Origin: Lagopus muta
Taxonomy: Eukaryota > Chordata > Aves > Galliformes > Phasianidae
DNA: 64,000 nucleotides
NCBI RefSeq assembly: GCF_023343835.1
Contig: NC_064433.1
Span: 136,489,957 to 136,553,956, forward strand
Direction of reading: 5' to 3'
Position 1 is the first letter of the stretch; the number at the start of each line of letters is the position of its first letter. The position numbers and the translations under genes were made by a program. This document shows, one piece after another, positions 1 to 15,400 of this stretch. A model generated the notes under the pieces. That model made no database searches. It was not told the DNA's origin and saw only the letters and a program-made list of their open reading frames with translations.

Positions 1-1241
1 AAGGAGCCAAGGACTAGATTTTAGAGTGTTTGCCACTCCCTTTTACCAAATTTCTCACAGAGAATGTTTTTAACATCCAGTTCTGAGAGTTCCCATCTTC
101 CACGTTTACCCCAGCAAAATGAATCCTGACCATTCTCACTTACTCCCCGTGCTCCCTTTTCAGTCCCTTGCGGTATCAAAAAGCAAAAAAGACAGAAATC
201 ACATGTAAGGGGGGAACATGGTGGGTATGATAATTGGCTTCTGTTTTTCAATTTTGTTCATTGTCTTTCTTAGTGGTTATTTTCAGATCAGACAGTGGTA
301 GAGTTGATTAAAGGAAACTAACAGACCTTAAACCTTCCTTAAACTTGTGGACCCTTTAGTGCATGAGATTATGGTAGCTTGTCTGAACAGTTCAAGAGGC
401 ACTAAAGAATCTATATAAAGGTCATTGTTTTTACAGTTGCTTTTTTAAATCACAATCCAAACGTTAATACTGCCCTTAGAACTACAAAAATAGCTTGGGT
501 ATTTGTTTTTTGGGGGTTCGGTGGTTTTTTTCTTTTCATTCCTAGCAGCTTTTAGTAAACATGCAGCTGAGTTCTGCTCTTGACTAATCCTCCAGCCAGG
601 AAAGGAATTAGCAACGGCACCATGTAATGGTAACTAAATTTAAATTCTGACCAAGTTGGTATGCAATCTGATCTCTGCTCTCTGCAAAGGGAAGAAACGA
701 AACAAAGTTTCTGTTTGGTACTGTGCCTAATTTTGTCTTACCTGATCGAACGATGAGAATTAAATCTGTTTCATTCAACTTTCTTCTCTTTCTCTTGACA
801 TTTTAATGGCCATACGGAGGCACAGTGAAGAAATAATCTGGGAGACTGAGCTAACACGTGGCAGTGTTGAAGCACTGCTTGTGTTGTTAGTAATGCCTGG
901 GATTCCCACAGTTCTTCTGCTCGCAAATAGATCATAAAACTGCAACACAAAATTTGGACTTGCCTAAGCCTCATGTCACATGATCTTGATGTTTCCTAAC
1001 ACTCAGAAATATCAAGAGCCTGCCTAAACCATGATAAATAATTATTGTGAGTTGAGTTGCAGGAAGTTTGACAGGGCAAGAGGATGTCTTACAAATACTT
1101 TCATTTAACATTTGTTCTGTATCGAACCAGAAAAGAAGGTAGTCAAACACTTGTCTGTTTCTCTGAAAAATGCTTTTATAGATTACATTTTAAATGAGCT
1201 TGACTTTATCCTGGAAAACTTGGAAACCTTTTATTTTTCAG
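1..1241 (+). other. PCID2: PCID2 intron (5' part of gene lies left of window)
   Basis: This stretch precedes the first recognisable PCID2 exon and ends in a normal acceptor (AG at 1240-1241). I looked for the preceding PCID2 exon, which should end in a KMLL-like peptide, and did not find it, so the upstream exons lie outside the window. The stretch is AT-rich, with no recognisable repeat and no convincing coding frame on either strand. Confidence 0.7.
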
Positions 1242-3356
<2,115 letters not shown>

Positions 3357-4802
3357 GTATTGTGTCTTACCCATGCAAGAACAGATCTGCAACTTGCCCA
3401 GTGGAGCTGCTCCTCATCAGCCAGAGAACATTATAAATACCTGGTTCATATCCAAGGCTGGAATACCAGGAACTGTGTGTGGCTCCTTTCCCAGAATGAC
3501 CAAGGCTGTCGGTGTAACAAAATGCATCAACTACTTTTCAGTAGTGGTTTCTGAAGGTTTCTTAGATCATTAAAAGTATCTCCTGAGGAAATAAAAGCAA
3601 AGCGTTCCAAAGATCTTCCAGAGTACTTAAAAGCTTTTACGAAGTACTTCATGTTACTATTTCTACTTTTATCCTTTGGAAAATAAATGAATTACATGTG
3701 GTAATCCATTATTCAGAGTGGAAGTAATATTTACTTTTATGATACCCATTTTCTAAATCTCTTCAATAATTTTGCTGGCCTTGAGTATGCTCTTCAGGCC
3801 TTCTATAAGAAGCAGAGAAGTTGCTCTTGACACCAAAAGCTTTTCTATGTCATTGATACATAGAAGTTAAAAGTACATGTGAGATGTTTGCCTGTAAGTA
3901 CTCAGGGATAGGTTTGTTTTGTTTTGTTTTAAATTCCTTTAATGTTTTGTTTAAAATTTATTGTGATGAACAAAAGAATGCATCTAAGTAACTTACCTTA
4001 CCCATGTTCTGTTTTATTCTGCTTCCGGGGAAGAGATTGCCACTGGGTCCAATATTTTAAGTGTTCCTTCTATTGTGTGTTTGTTCTGTTCTATTTTTTC
4101 TTTTTTGGAAGTAGGAAGGAGGAGGGGTACAGTGTACCTGTTGGTTATGAGGCGATAGTTCTGGGGTTTTGTTTTGGGTTTTTTTGTTTGTTTGTTTTTA
4201 AAAAGAAAATAAAACATTTTTCCCCCCTCTTTGACAGTCTGATTTTATTTTACTCACTAACTGAAGTAGACATGAAGTAGACATAATTCCTATGGCAAAA
4301 CACAGCTACCAAGAAAAAGTTTCAGCGTAATGAATCATCCTTTATCAACATACACATTTAAATGCTTGGAGTGTCCCTTGTCTTTATAAGTTGTACAAAT
4401 GAGTGAAATAAGAGCGTGGGTTTCTTGAACCAGACTTGAGGATAACAAGCATTGTAAAGACTTATTTTAGCAACATTTAAAAGACCTCATAAAAGGCATT
4501 GATAGAAAAGCATCAATACTTTTTGAATTTTAGAGCAAACAGTTTAGTAAACTTAAAGTTCAGTCTGTTTATTAGTAAAGCAGCTAGGTTTTCTGCATCG
4601 TGGCTTTTACAGTACTGCGTGTTACCAGAGGAAGGAAAGACAAATGGGCTTTTCTGTATGAATTGGAGTAAAATAAGTATCATCATTGCAACTTCTACTG
4701 CTGCAAATGGTGATAATCAGATGGCTCTACTGGCTGCTTCCGCATGTTTCCTTGCAGTGATTGGTAGGGGTTTGGTAGTGGAGGATTGGTTGTGTTTGCG
4801 TC
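3357..4802. other. Convergent 3' spacer between PCID2 and PROZ
   Basis: This 1.45-kb stretch must hold both 3' UTRs. On the + strand, AATAAA lies at 3590-3595 and 3682-3687, both plausible PCID2 poly(A) signals. On the - strand, the complement of TTTATT at 4568-4573 is a plausible PROZ poly(A) signal about 230 nt past its stop. T-rich low-complexity DNA fills 3910-3932 and 4080-4200. I see no further gene. Confidence 0.6.
3590..3687 (+). terminator. PCID2: Candidate PCID2 polyadenylation signals
   Basis: Two AATAAA hexamers, at 3590-3595 and 3682-3687, lie 234 and 326 nt after the PCID2 stop codon. They are the first such hexamers downstream on this strand. No transcript evidence is available to choose between them. 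Confidence 0.45.
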
Positions 4803-7800
4803 TTACTTCATTTTTTGTTTAAACCATATCATGTACCTAGCTGTGTTGGTAAATAAAAATGTTTTCCTGTCTGCATCTTCTAGTGGCCAAGGTCCCAGAA
4901 TACCAGTCAGGAACCATGTGCCCTTATACACAGTGGCCATAAAGCTCCCTCCAGCCAGCTGTTTCTCTATGGCCTCCTGGCTGTGTCCACAAAACTGCCT
5001 GTTTGTGAGGCTTACGTTGAGTATTTGTTCACAATCCTCGGTGGGAAGATATGAAACCTGCAACTCGTCGCCTTGAAATTCACCACCTTCCATTTTCCAA
5101 CCAGTGACTGTACCAGCCAATTTTGGAATCAAAATGTGTTCTGCAAAGTCTCTTTCAGGGATGCATACAGGAAGCTGGTGGTTACTGCACTCAATGTGCT
5201 CTTGGAGTTGCAGCAGTGCAACGTCATTCTCACCAGTGTCTTCGTCATACCGGATGTGAATGTGTTTCTCATGAACTTCCATGATCTTCTCGGCTCCGCT
5301 TGTTCTGTTACACCCTGTGAAGCAATGACATGTTGACTGCTCTTAGGAATCACAGAATCACAGAATTGTAGGGGTTGGAAGGGACCTCCAGAGATCATTG
5401 AGTCCAACCCCCCTGCCAAAGCAGGTTCCCTACACCAGGTCGCACAGGTAGGCATCCAGGCAGGTCTTGAACATCTCCAGAGAAGGAGACTCCACCACCT
5501 CCCTGGGCAGCCTGTGCCAGTGCTCCGTCACCTCACTGTAAAGAAGTTCTTGCGCATGTTTGTGCGGAACTTCCTATGCTGCAGTTTCTGGCCATTTCCC
5601 CTTGTCCTGTCTCCACACACTGCTGAAAAGTCTGGCCTCACCACTCTGCCCCCCACACCTTAGGTATTTATAGACCAGGATCAAGTTCCCTTTCAGTCTT
5701 TTCTCAAAGCTAAACAGACCCAGCCTTTCTTCATAGGAGAGATACTCCAGGTCTCACCATCTTTGTGGTCCTCCACTGGACTCCTTACAAGAGATCCCTG
5801 TCTTTTTTGTACTGGGGAGCCCAGAACTGGACACAGTACTCCAGATGAGGCCTTACCAGGGCAGAGTAGAGGGGGAGGATCACCTCCCTCGACCTCCTGG
5901 CCACACTCTTTTTAATGCATCCCAGGATGCCATTGGCCCTCTTGGCCACAAGGGCACACTGCTGGCTCATGGCCAACCTGTCGTCCACCAGGACACCCAG
6001 GTCCCTCTCCACAGAGCTCCCCTCCAGCAGCTCATCCCCCAGCCGGTGCATGCGATTATTCAGTGCATGCAATTATTCCTCCCTAGATGCAAGATTCTAC
6101 ACTTGCTTTTGCTGAACCTCATCTGGTTTCTCACTGCCCAGCTCTCCAGCCTGTCCAGGTCTCACTGAATGGCAGCACAGCCTTCAGGCGTGTCAGCCAA
6201 TCCTCCCAACTTCGTATCATCAGCAAACTTGCTGAGGGTGGCCACTATCCCCTCATCAAGGTCATTGATGAAGATGTTGAACAAGACCGGACCCAGCACC
6301 AACCCCTGAGGAACACCACTGGTTACAGGTCTCCAACTGGACTCTGCACCACCAATGACAACCCTCTGTGCTCTGCCAGTCAGCCAGTTCTCAACCCACC
6401 TCACTGTCCACTCACCTATCCCACACCTCCTCAGCTTTGTTATAAGGATGTCGTGGGAGACAGTATCAAATGCCTTGCTGAAATCAATTACCAGAGACTG
6501 GTATTTATTAAAATTACTTAAATTATTTAAATTACCAGAGACTTGATAACTGCATGCACATTGGTAACAACTGCCTAGATGTGCTGAGGAGTATGTACGC
6601 TAGAGAAAGATGCTCTTTCTTGAGACAGATATGTTAAAGGTGAATTAAGAAAGACAGCTTGGCAGCCTTTCAATCTTGTGTAGATGCATGCATAATTGAG
6701 AGGAAGGACAAATACCCAACAACAGAACTGAATTTGGGCATGAATAGTTTCTTTCCTTGGGGGTGCAGAGCAAATGAACTTTAAATGAACCTGGTTTAGC
6801 TTATCCCAGGTACTGAGCCAGCCCCTCTGAGCTGCCCTTGAGAGGTACTTGTCTCTCTTCTTGGCTTGTAGAGAGGCGTATCACAGTGGTAGTTCTAACT
6901 CGATACTTAACTAAGGTGCTTAAATGAGGTGGCAGCGCATTTGTGTCCCAAAGCAATGTTTTTGGGAAATTTCAGTAAGCAGCAGAAATTTTAGTAAGTT
7001 GTTTTTAAAAGAAGCTTATCCATGCTGAAAAGTGCAAAAGAAAATACTTAAATCACCTACCAGTGCCAACCCTGATTTTAAAATGGTTGTGCAGAAGGGC
7101 GCACTCTGCTGTGGTCAGTACAAAGTTACTTTTCAGCAGCACTCCTCCACAGAAACCTTTCCCTTCTGAGTTCAGCAACAGGACCTAAGACAACACAGAA
7201 AGAAGATTATTAAATAGCACTGTCCACAGGAAGTTGAGTAATGAGTTTCATGAGTTTCATGAACTGCTAGAAATACCTGCCAAGGAAATTGCTTGCCATG
7301 TTCCTTTGGGGTTTCGCTTATCAGATTATCGCTGTCTTGAAGTCTGCCACATGCACATTGATCTAGCAAACAAACAAACAAACAAACAAAAAAAGCAAAA
7401 ACCTCAAGCTGCAATATTTCAAGACAAAAACTACCTGCAAGTTATGTTATTCATTCCTCATAAAATGTAGGGTTTGGGAAAAGGAGAATTTCTCAACTGG
7501 TGAAAATCAGAATAATTAATTTCTGTTGTCTGATAGCTTAGAAATGACAATGAACAATTTGGTCATTGTGTTAGGCTCGTGGTGGCCAGATTTCACTGCC
7601 CGTGACTTAGGAACACAGCTTCCAAAGAACAACACTTCCACTCCAGACAACTCATCACAGGTTTCTTCCTCATCCTCATATCCTGTATCTGAACTGCACC
7701 AAACACCTCATAGCTGTGGCCTAATCTCAGCAGGATAATTCTTGGCCTTCCTTTTGGAAGACTATAAGGGGGATGTGCATACTTTTGTGATCTGGTTCAG

Positions 7801-10800
7801 AGGAGGAACCTGCATTTCAACTGAATCTCTGAGTTAATGTGCATTCACCACACTTTCTGCCACCTTGTGTCCTCATCTTGGATCACATAAACTGGATTCT
7901 GTTCAGGTGAAGCTGAATCAGAAGTAAGCCCCTGTAACCATGTGCTCTTACAATTAATGATGTTTAGCCCTAGGGATAGTCTGAAATAAAACCCATCTGA
8001 GTTGAGCACTTGGTGTGAACATTAAATCTTCATCAAAAGCCACATACACAGATCATATTTGTCTGTCCTACTTGCTAATATAAACAGGGACTAAGCATAC
8101 TACTTTGTTTTTAGTAGACCTTGCATACAGGGGGGATGAGGTTGAATGAGATACTTAGACTGAATGCAACAACGAAGAGAGCTACCAGTTCAAACTAACA
8201 TGGCAGCAAGTTCTGCCCTTCATTTATCATACCATCACGTGCCCAATCCAAATCAACTGAACCTCATTCCCAAACAGGCAGGTCATCAGTTACCTTTTAC
8301 TGAGGTTAAATTAGTGTGAGAAAGAGTGGAAAACCTCTTATAACTGGGTAATATGTAGAGTGATGCAAATGCTCTCTGCACACTCATGTTTAAATGTTCA
8401 AATCAAGTATTGCTTCTTTTACTGCTGCTTGTGCATCTTTGGTGGTGGTTCTTAGATTTCTCCTTTTTCTCTCCCCAGTTTGAGAGGTCAGTAATGCTTC
8501 TGTCCATCCAAGCACCAAGCATGGATCCTCACTAACTTCCATGCTCACACTTACCTAATGGGATGCATTGTTTTTTGTCCTTCCCGAGCTCATAGCCGTC
8601 AGCACAGGAGCAATGGTAGGAATTAGTTCCTGGGTAGCAGAAGTGCTGACATCCTTCTTTTCCTTGGTGCCGGCATTCATTTTTAGCTGAATGGAGCAGA
8701 CAGAGAAAAAGCCTTAGTAACCAAAAGTTAAGCTTTGCACATGAACCCGTGAAAGGATGCTGTAGGTTTCTCTGCTCATTTAAGGAAAACACTAAGAAGC
8801 TGCACCAGAGTGGCTTTCTGCACTTTTTCAGAAGGCAGGTGTTGTGTGAGGAAAAAAAGGCTACAGCTTGCTGTTTTGCAGCTTAAGCAAATTTATAGTT
8901 CTTATTTTTCATGTTTGCACTAAGAAAGTTAAAACTAATTAATAAAAATCAAAACTAGCAGGGAAAAATAAAGGAAAGGAGAATTAATCATCCTTGAGAC
9001 ATGGGCAGCCAGCTTTTTACAGTTGAGCAAACACTTAACCTTCAGTGCAAAGCAACAGGAAGAGGTTTTGGTGCTGAATCTAGCCCACAGGCAGGGAAGC
9101 AGCAAGGAAATCTGTACTCAGCGTGGTTCTTGGTGGCTCCTGTGGAGCAGGTGCTGCTCCCCAGGGGGCCGCAGAGAAGGGCCCTGCTGGGCAGAAATAC
9201 TGACCTCAGGGCTGAGAACCAAAACCTGGTGGAGGTAAGCATGAAGACCTGGTCTGGTGCAGTAGTATCTGATAACCATTAGGCATGCAGTGGGGTAGCA
9301 TTGCGAACTGTGGCTTAGCATAGGTAAGGATACATAGGCTGAACATCTCAGCTGGAGGAGCATCAGGAAATAGTGCATGCTGTGGTGGGTCCAAGCCTGT
9401 GTCCTGGCAGCAGTGCCTCACCGAAGGCGCAGTCCTCCCCCTCGAAGCCCACGGTGCAGGTGCAGGTGTAGCCACGGATGGTGTCCTCACACAGGCCACC
9501 GTGCTGGCATGGGCTGGAGGAACACCTCCAGCCACCTGGGGAAGGACGGCCAGACGTAGAGGGAGGTGGTGAAACACTCCCACCCCTGAGAGCTCAGCTG
9601 TAGGCAGACACTTCCTGTACGGACAGTCCTGAACAGCACCCGGTTAGAGTCAAGGAAACGCAGTCCCGCCCTCACAGGAAATTAATACCGCCTCCCTATC
9701 CACTATCTAAACCTCCGATTACAAAAGAATAAAAACTAATTAAAAATAAGCGAGAGAACTTTTTGGACATGCAGTGGTGAGGGAGGTGTGAAGTCTACTT
9801 GCCACATGTTGCTGCCCCAGGCTCTGTGCCCAAGGGGGTGCCTGGCTGCATCACTTCATGTCAGCTTTGCAGGCTCATTTCTGTCCAGTCGTCTCTTAAA
9901 CACTCTAATGCTCAGCATACTGTGGAAAATACACCTGTTTTCCCTTCCATACCTTGGTTGCTCTCTGTTAACACCACCCTGGACCACAGCTGCCACCACA
10001 GCCTATTCTGGCCCCACAAGTCCATGCTGTGGAAATGGCAGCCACAGACAGATGTAGCCACAAACAGCAAAATGTCCTGCTCCCAGGTGACAGCCAGGGA
10101 GAGAAACAACCTACTTCCTATCATAGCATCTGCTCCCCTTCAGTTTGCACGCACTCTGCAGTTTTAGCTATTTCTTCCTATCTAGGACTTTTTAAATCCT
10201 TTCACATCAGCACTTTTCCTCTTGCTTTACTAGAGACATGAAAAAGTAGCAACTGAGTGTTTCTTTTTGAATAAACTGCTGAAAACTCAAAAACAGCATA
10301 AGACTGATATGACTGAAGCATAATGTTCAGAGCATGACACCACTGTGAGGAGAGAAATCAAGAGACAAGCTTACCGTAGTAGTTATCCCAAAACATTTTC
10401 TGGAAAAAAAAAAAAGAAAAGGGAAAGTTGGACTTCAGTTCTCAAATAACATTACTTTCCATGGGTACTTTGTAAGACAGAAACACTACATGAGAGATTA
10501 TACTGTCCCTTCCTTCCCAGAGGGAGCAGCCAATGCTCTTCTATAGCCTGCTGCTCCTGATCTTGCCCTGAAGCACTTGGATCACCAGTCCTGTGGTTGT
10601 TTTTTTCTTCTTCCCTGTATACACCATCTCTGCACAGATTCCTGTGTTAGAGAGCAGAGCATCCAGCTGCACATTGCAGAGGACCTCTTGTACAGTGGCA
10701 CTTGTGGCTATTGACCCAAAAATCCTCCTTCTGTAAGTCTTACTACTGCTATGGGTTCTTCCCACCATCCCAGCACCCCATTGCTCCTCCCAGTCCCCAA

Positions 10801-12419
10801 GGGATGTTGAGACTGTATTTGTGCATGTGTGGTCAGGATGGGATAACACCTGTGTGCTTTCCCAACACAAGATGCAGGACACATCAATTTCAGGAGGGGA
10901 TTTTAAAAGTGTAGAAGATCGTTTTACACAGAGAAAAATCCAAACGGTGGAAGCAAGCTGCAGAAACTTGTAGTAAATAAAATAGCAATAACAAATCAAA
11001 ACAAAACAAACCAAAGTCACCAAGAAAATAGTTCTCCACACGCACAAAGTATAACAAAATACTTACGAGCATTTCATCATTTTCAAATACTTCTCTTGCT
11101 TCCTCATGCGTGCATCTCTCTTCAAGGCATTCCCTTTCCAAACTGCCTTGCAAGACCTCCTCAAAATGCAGGGAATTGGCACGTCGATGCCTCTTGATAA
11201 CTTTGTTTGCATCATCAGTTGATATAAACACTGAAATGATGTTGTTGATATTAGTACTCAGGCTATCCTTTATGATTTCACTTTAATTTTTTTTTAAGAT
11301 CTTATTAAGCTGCCAATTTTTATTGTGAAGAGAAATCCTTTGGATGATTCAGAGTTTCAGCCACAGTAAACTCCAAAAAAGGTCTACTTCTTCAGCCCAA
11401 ACCAGGCTGAGGAGTCACAGGGATGTAGCATCTCTTCTGAGGGTGCCTTGCTTATTCCCAGGCAGGTGGCATTTGGTACAACTGCAAGCCCCTGGATCTT
11501 AAAGACCCATGGTTGGGTGATGTGTTTTGCGGCTAGGCTTTGCTCTGCCATGGGTTTCATGGCTCTTTGGTCTCAGTAAAAATTGGAAAAATAATTTCTG
11601 AAAGGCAGACAGCTGAAGACATGAGAGAGATCAAACCTTGAAACTCCTGTTTGCAATGATGTCCACAACAGAACTCACCTAGCAGGGGGAGGGCTGGGGC
11701 AGCACTTTCACCTTTGACATTAACTGGGACATGGCCACGTGTGGCAGCGCGTGTTTGTCAGTTCTCCTGTACTCAGAAGGTAAATCCAATGGGGCAGGGA
11801 CTGGTTTTGTTTGTTTGCTTGGTTGATCTGCATTTTATACTTTGGGGACCCAAAGGTTGAGATTATAAATGATATTAGAATTGAAGTATATTAAAAGCAA
11901 TACAAAAAATATTCTGGAGTTCGTTAGTTATGCTTTTGAAGGCTTGCAAGCATGCAGCAGGCTCGCATGCGATATTAAGTAAGACAAAGCTTCATGTTCA
12001 TGCTTTGAATTTCTAAAAGTTCTCTAGACCCCCGCTGCACATTTGGACAAACCATGGAGGATGAATGCAAAAAACATATACTTCTTTTTATTACATCAGC
12101 AACTAGAAAAACAAAATTCTTCTTACAATGTCAGTGATGGTATTACCAGATTACGATGCCTCAGTAACCTACTGTCATTTTTACTTAGGTATATGAAAAA
12201 AAACAGCAGAAATGTACTGAAACACGGATAGCTGTTAGTGATGTCAGCCTGTGCTACAAGGCAAACATGACAGGAGGTACATAAACACCGGTATGTTTAC
12301 AAGAGCAGGAGCACAAAGGAGAAGGAAAGCCACAACAAAACAAAGGCCATACCTGTCTGCTCTGTCTGAAGGAAAAGGGCAGAGAGAAGAAACAACATTG
12401 TCCAAAAGCATCTTGCCAT
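4803..12419 (-). CDS. PROZ: PROZ, vitamin K-dependent protein Z
   Basis: Secreted plasma cofactor that brings the serpin ZPI to membrane-bound factor Xa. Eight exons (high to low): 12353-12419, 11067-11230, 10375-10399, 9422-9535, 8555-8686, 7277-7362, 7061-7184, 4803-5314; they join to 407 codons plus stop. Visible parts are a signal peptide ([18 protein letters not shown]), a propeptide ending in RHRR, a Gla domain ([10 protein letters not shown]), an aromatic FWDNYY exon, EGF1 ([12 protein letters not shown]), EGF2, a short linker without any RIVGG activation site, and a protease-like domain. That domain is catalytically dead: the His position is Glu223 (TTAEC) and the Ser position reads AGGSF with Gly, while Asp (END) remains. 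This matches the known protein Z family. The end, WFLTGIL...WFKQKMK, also matches PROZ. A CR1 element lies in the last intron. Confidence 0.96.
5348..6487 (-). repeat. CR1 LINE, long 3' fragment in PROZ intron 7
   Basis: Reads on the - strand and spans the reverse-transcriptase C-terminal part and the 3' end. Translated blocks include [35 protein letters not shown] and [10 protein letters not shown] (the RT SGVPQG and ADD motifs), then [18 protein letters not shown]. It ends in the terminal ATTCTGTGATT repeats at 5348-5368. The frame shifts between blocks, so it is 5'-truncated and not intact, although the blocks are well preserved. Its 3' end lies 31 nt from the acceptor of PROZ exon 8. Confidence 0.95.
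7367..7394 (+). repeat. (CAAA)n microsatellite abutting PROZ exon 6 acceptor
   Basis: About six CAAA units followed by an A run. On the gene strand this is (GTTT)n directly before CTAG, the acceptor of PROZ exon 6 (AG at 7363-7364), so the repeat supplies the polypyrimidine tract. Confidence 0.85.
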
Positions 12420-15400
12420 TGCTACTCTCTGCGATCAATGGTGGCTTGCCTGCATTCCTGCAGCTCTTTGGGGAAATGGCTCAACAGGAGATGTTGAAGT
12501 TTAAAGTCCAGCTGCTCAAGAGAAAACAAAACCTCTGAGGGCAAAGCCCGGCCTCAAAGTCAACACGTGGAAACCTTGAAAAAACCTGTTTGGTGGTTGA
12601 ACAATTCCCCTTCTCTCATTGCAAGGGCTGAAGGCGAAGCATGCTTGGAAACCTCCAACTTTTGGATATTCCTTCCCCAGCCTTCACATCTGTAACACAA
12701 AATAGGAAGAGGTGGACAGCATGAGTATTTCTTTGTGCCATAGCAAAGCACAGGCACAAGCTTGGTGATGACTCCAGGATCAGTAGTGCAGCATGGCTGC
12801 TCTGCTCACCCACTCCACGCAACCTTTATTGTGGTGGGGCACGGAATGAGAGGATGGATGTGCTTCACTCTGCAGGTTTGGGGCAGCCTGGAGGGGAAAG
12901 TACTCTTTAATCTTAGAAACATAAAGAACACACCAATTTGAGCATATATGAGTAAACCCTCAAATAAAACTTCACATCAACTGGAGTTTTAAAAATCAGG
13001 TTTGCTGCAGAGCCTGGCTGTCTCATCTCAGCACCCTTACATGTCACCACTTGATGTCAGTACAGGGCTTTGCAGCACACATATGTACATCTGCAAGCAT
13101 TAACTACTTTTTATACAAGCTTCTCACACTTTGCGAGCCTATGCCAATTAAAGGACTCCTGTTGCTATCAGATATTTATTCAAATTAGGTTAATAATAGC
13201 AACACACAGCTTCAGAATCTGTATTCTCCGTAGGGCTTAGTTCACAAGTTCATGTTTTCTTTTTAAACAAAACATGCCTTGAACATCTGTACAGGCCACA
13301 GTGTCCTCAATCCATGTACAGCACCCACTTTGCCTTTTCTGTATTGACATTATTGCAACAGTTATTATGAACTATTAAGGAACATAGCACAAAGGGAGGG
13401 GCTTAGAAAGGCAATCCTTTTCTTGTGTGGTGCTTTAGGAAGAGCAACTGGAATTTCTTTTTCCATTTCCTTAACATCATGGCAAGAAGACGGATGCAGA
13501 GTTTATCAGCATGTCCAGCAGCCCTGTTTGCTGCAGGCCTGGCAGGCTGTCAGCTGACTAACTCTGTCACTATCACACACTTTCGGGAAATGCACACTCA
13601 GCTATGGAAAAGGGACAGCAATGATATTCCAGAAAACATTACCCTTGCACTAAGCAAATAGAGAAAGCTGACGGCTGGGCTCGCAGCCACATTTGTACCT
13701 GGGAAGTCCTGATGCTGAGTAGCATGAGAGCACCGTAGTTGGTTTGTGGACACTGGAAATGGTTCAAGGCTAAGGAGTGATATGTGCTGCCCATGGCAGG
13801 AGCTGCTCCAGCCTCCACCTCCCTGGGGAGCTGGGGGACAGGGAATGAGGAAGAACTGGCCAACAGGAAGCACATACTCTGCAAAGGATTAATGCTTAGT
13901 GCAGTTAAAATGAGTTATAATTCGGGTTAAATGTCTGGACAGCAGCCAAGCAGTGCTGTTTGCCATCTGCAGGAAAAGAAAAAGCTTTTCTTGCTGTATC
14001 TGAAAGGCATCACCATTCTTAAAAGCTGGAGGGATTTGCACTTGTATTGAAGGAACATCAGCACTGCCCTTCTGTTTGGTTGCAGATTGCAGGACATCCT
14101 GAGGGAGGAATGAAACCACAGGAGATTTGATTCTCCCCAAGGGCTTCTGCACCCCCAGGGGCTTTCCTTGAGGTTGTGCAAGCCTTCTGACAGTCTGGCT
14201 GTGAAAACAGAAAACATCTTGGAGCTACTCTGACATATCTGCAACCAAGTGCTGACATTTTCTATTTCTGTTTCTAAAGATATCACAGGGCTCTTCAGAG
14301 CCCCTTACTAGGCTCAGTGTTCTTGCCTAGAACTCGGCTCCTAAAGCCTCCCTGTACCATTTCTGCTCCTCTTTTTCCACCTGTTTCTCTTCCTCAGGTG
14401 GCAGATGAGCAACCCTGCAGCTGAGTCCAGATGCTGTGATTAATGGTGTCCCCGTGGCCATCCAGTCAGTTCCTTTGCCACAGACTCAGCAGAAAGGCAG
14501 CCCTGCCCTGAGATCAGTGCAAAGCCATCACCACCGAGCTGTCAGCTACATCCTAGCCAGATGGGGCCAGGAGGTGGAAGTGGTTCCTACTGAATACCTG
14601 ACTCCCAAGCCACGGGAGACACAGACTCTGTGAGCTTGTGCTGCTGGATTACATTTAGAAGTTGACTTCAGTATTCGTGACAGGAAAAGAAAATATCCCT
14701 CTGCAACAAATGATCTGTGGCATTTGTAGGTGTTTATGGAAGAATCAAAGTAAATCTTCCAGAATAGCCTGAGTTACAACTCCATCCTTTCTCTGAAGTC
14801 TTAGAAGATTGACAGAGGCAGAGCACCAGTAATGTGATGCATGTCTTTGGCGTGTCTCTTGAGAACTGCAATTTTCTGTGCAATTAAGCAGTTGGGTGAA
14901 ACGCCTCTGCAGACAGCATTTGTTCTCATGTACTGACACTCTTTTTGAAGTACATCACAGGGAACTTTATTTTTCCTGTAGGGACCCAAGTGTCTTACAA
15001 TCTATTTCATCATTTTTATGTACCACTGAACCGAATAGCAGATCTTTGTTTTTCTCTCAGAATTAAAGTAAAGCAGACAGGGTACTTGTGGTTCAGCTGG
15101 TTTTAGAGTCAGACTTTTCCTACTCTTGGAAGAAAATTTACCCTATGAGATTTAAAATCTCTCTGGTTGTTAATAATTTAAATAACACCTTATATAAATG
15201 ATGACTTACAACAATATTGTCATTTGTGGAATATGTAATACGTTCACTTTATTACAGACAAAATCATGACATTAGTAATTATGGTGAAAGAAGTATCTCA
15301 GAGGGACAGCAGGAGATTATCAGAACACCAGTGATGTTGGTAATTATAAGCAAGCTTTGCCAAATCAGTTAATATAATAAGGCACTGGTGTCAGTGACAT

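Noticed and set aside
6488-6545. Repeated ATTACCAGAGACT at 6488 and 6532 as a target-site duplication of the CR1 copy
   Set aside because: Both copies lie on the same side of the element, so they cannot flank it; more likely a small local duplication.
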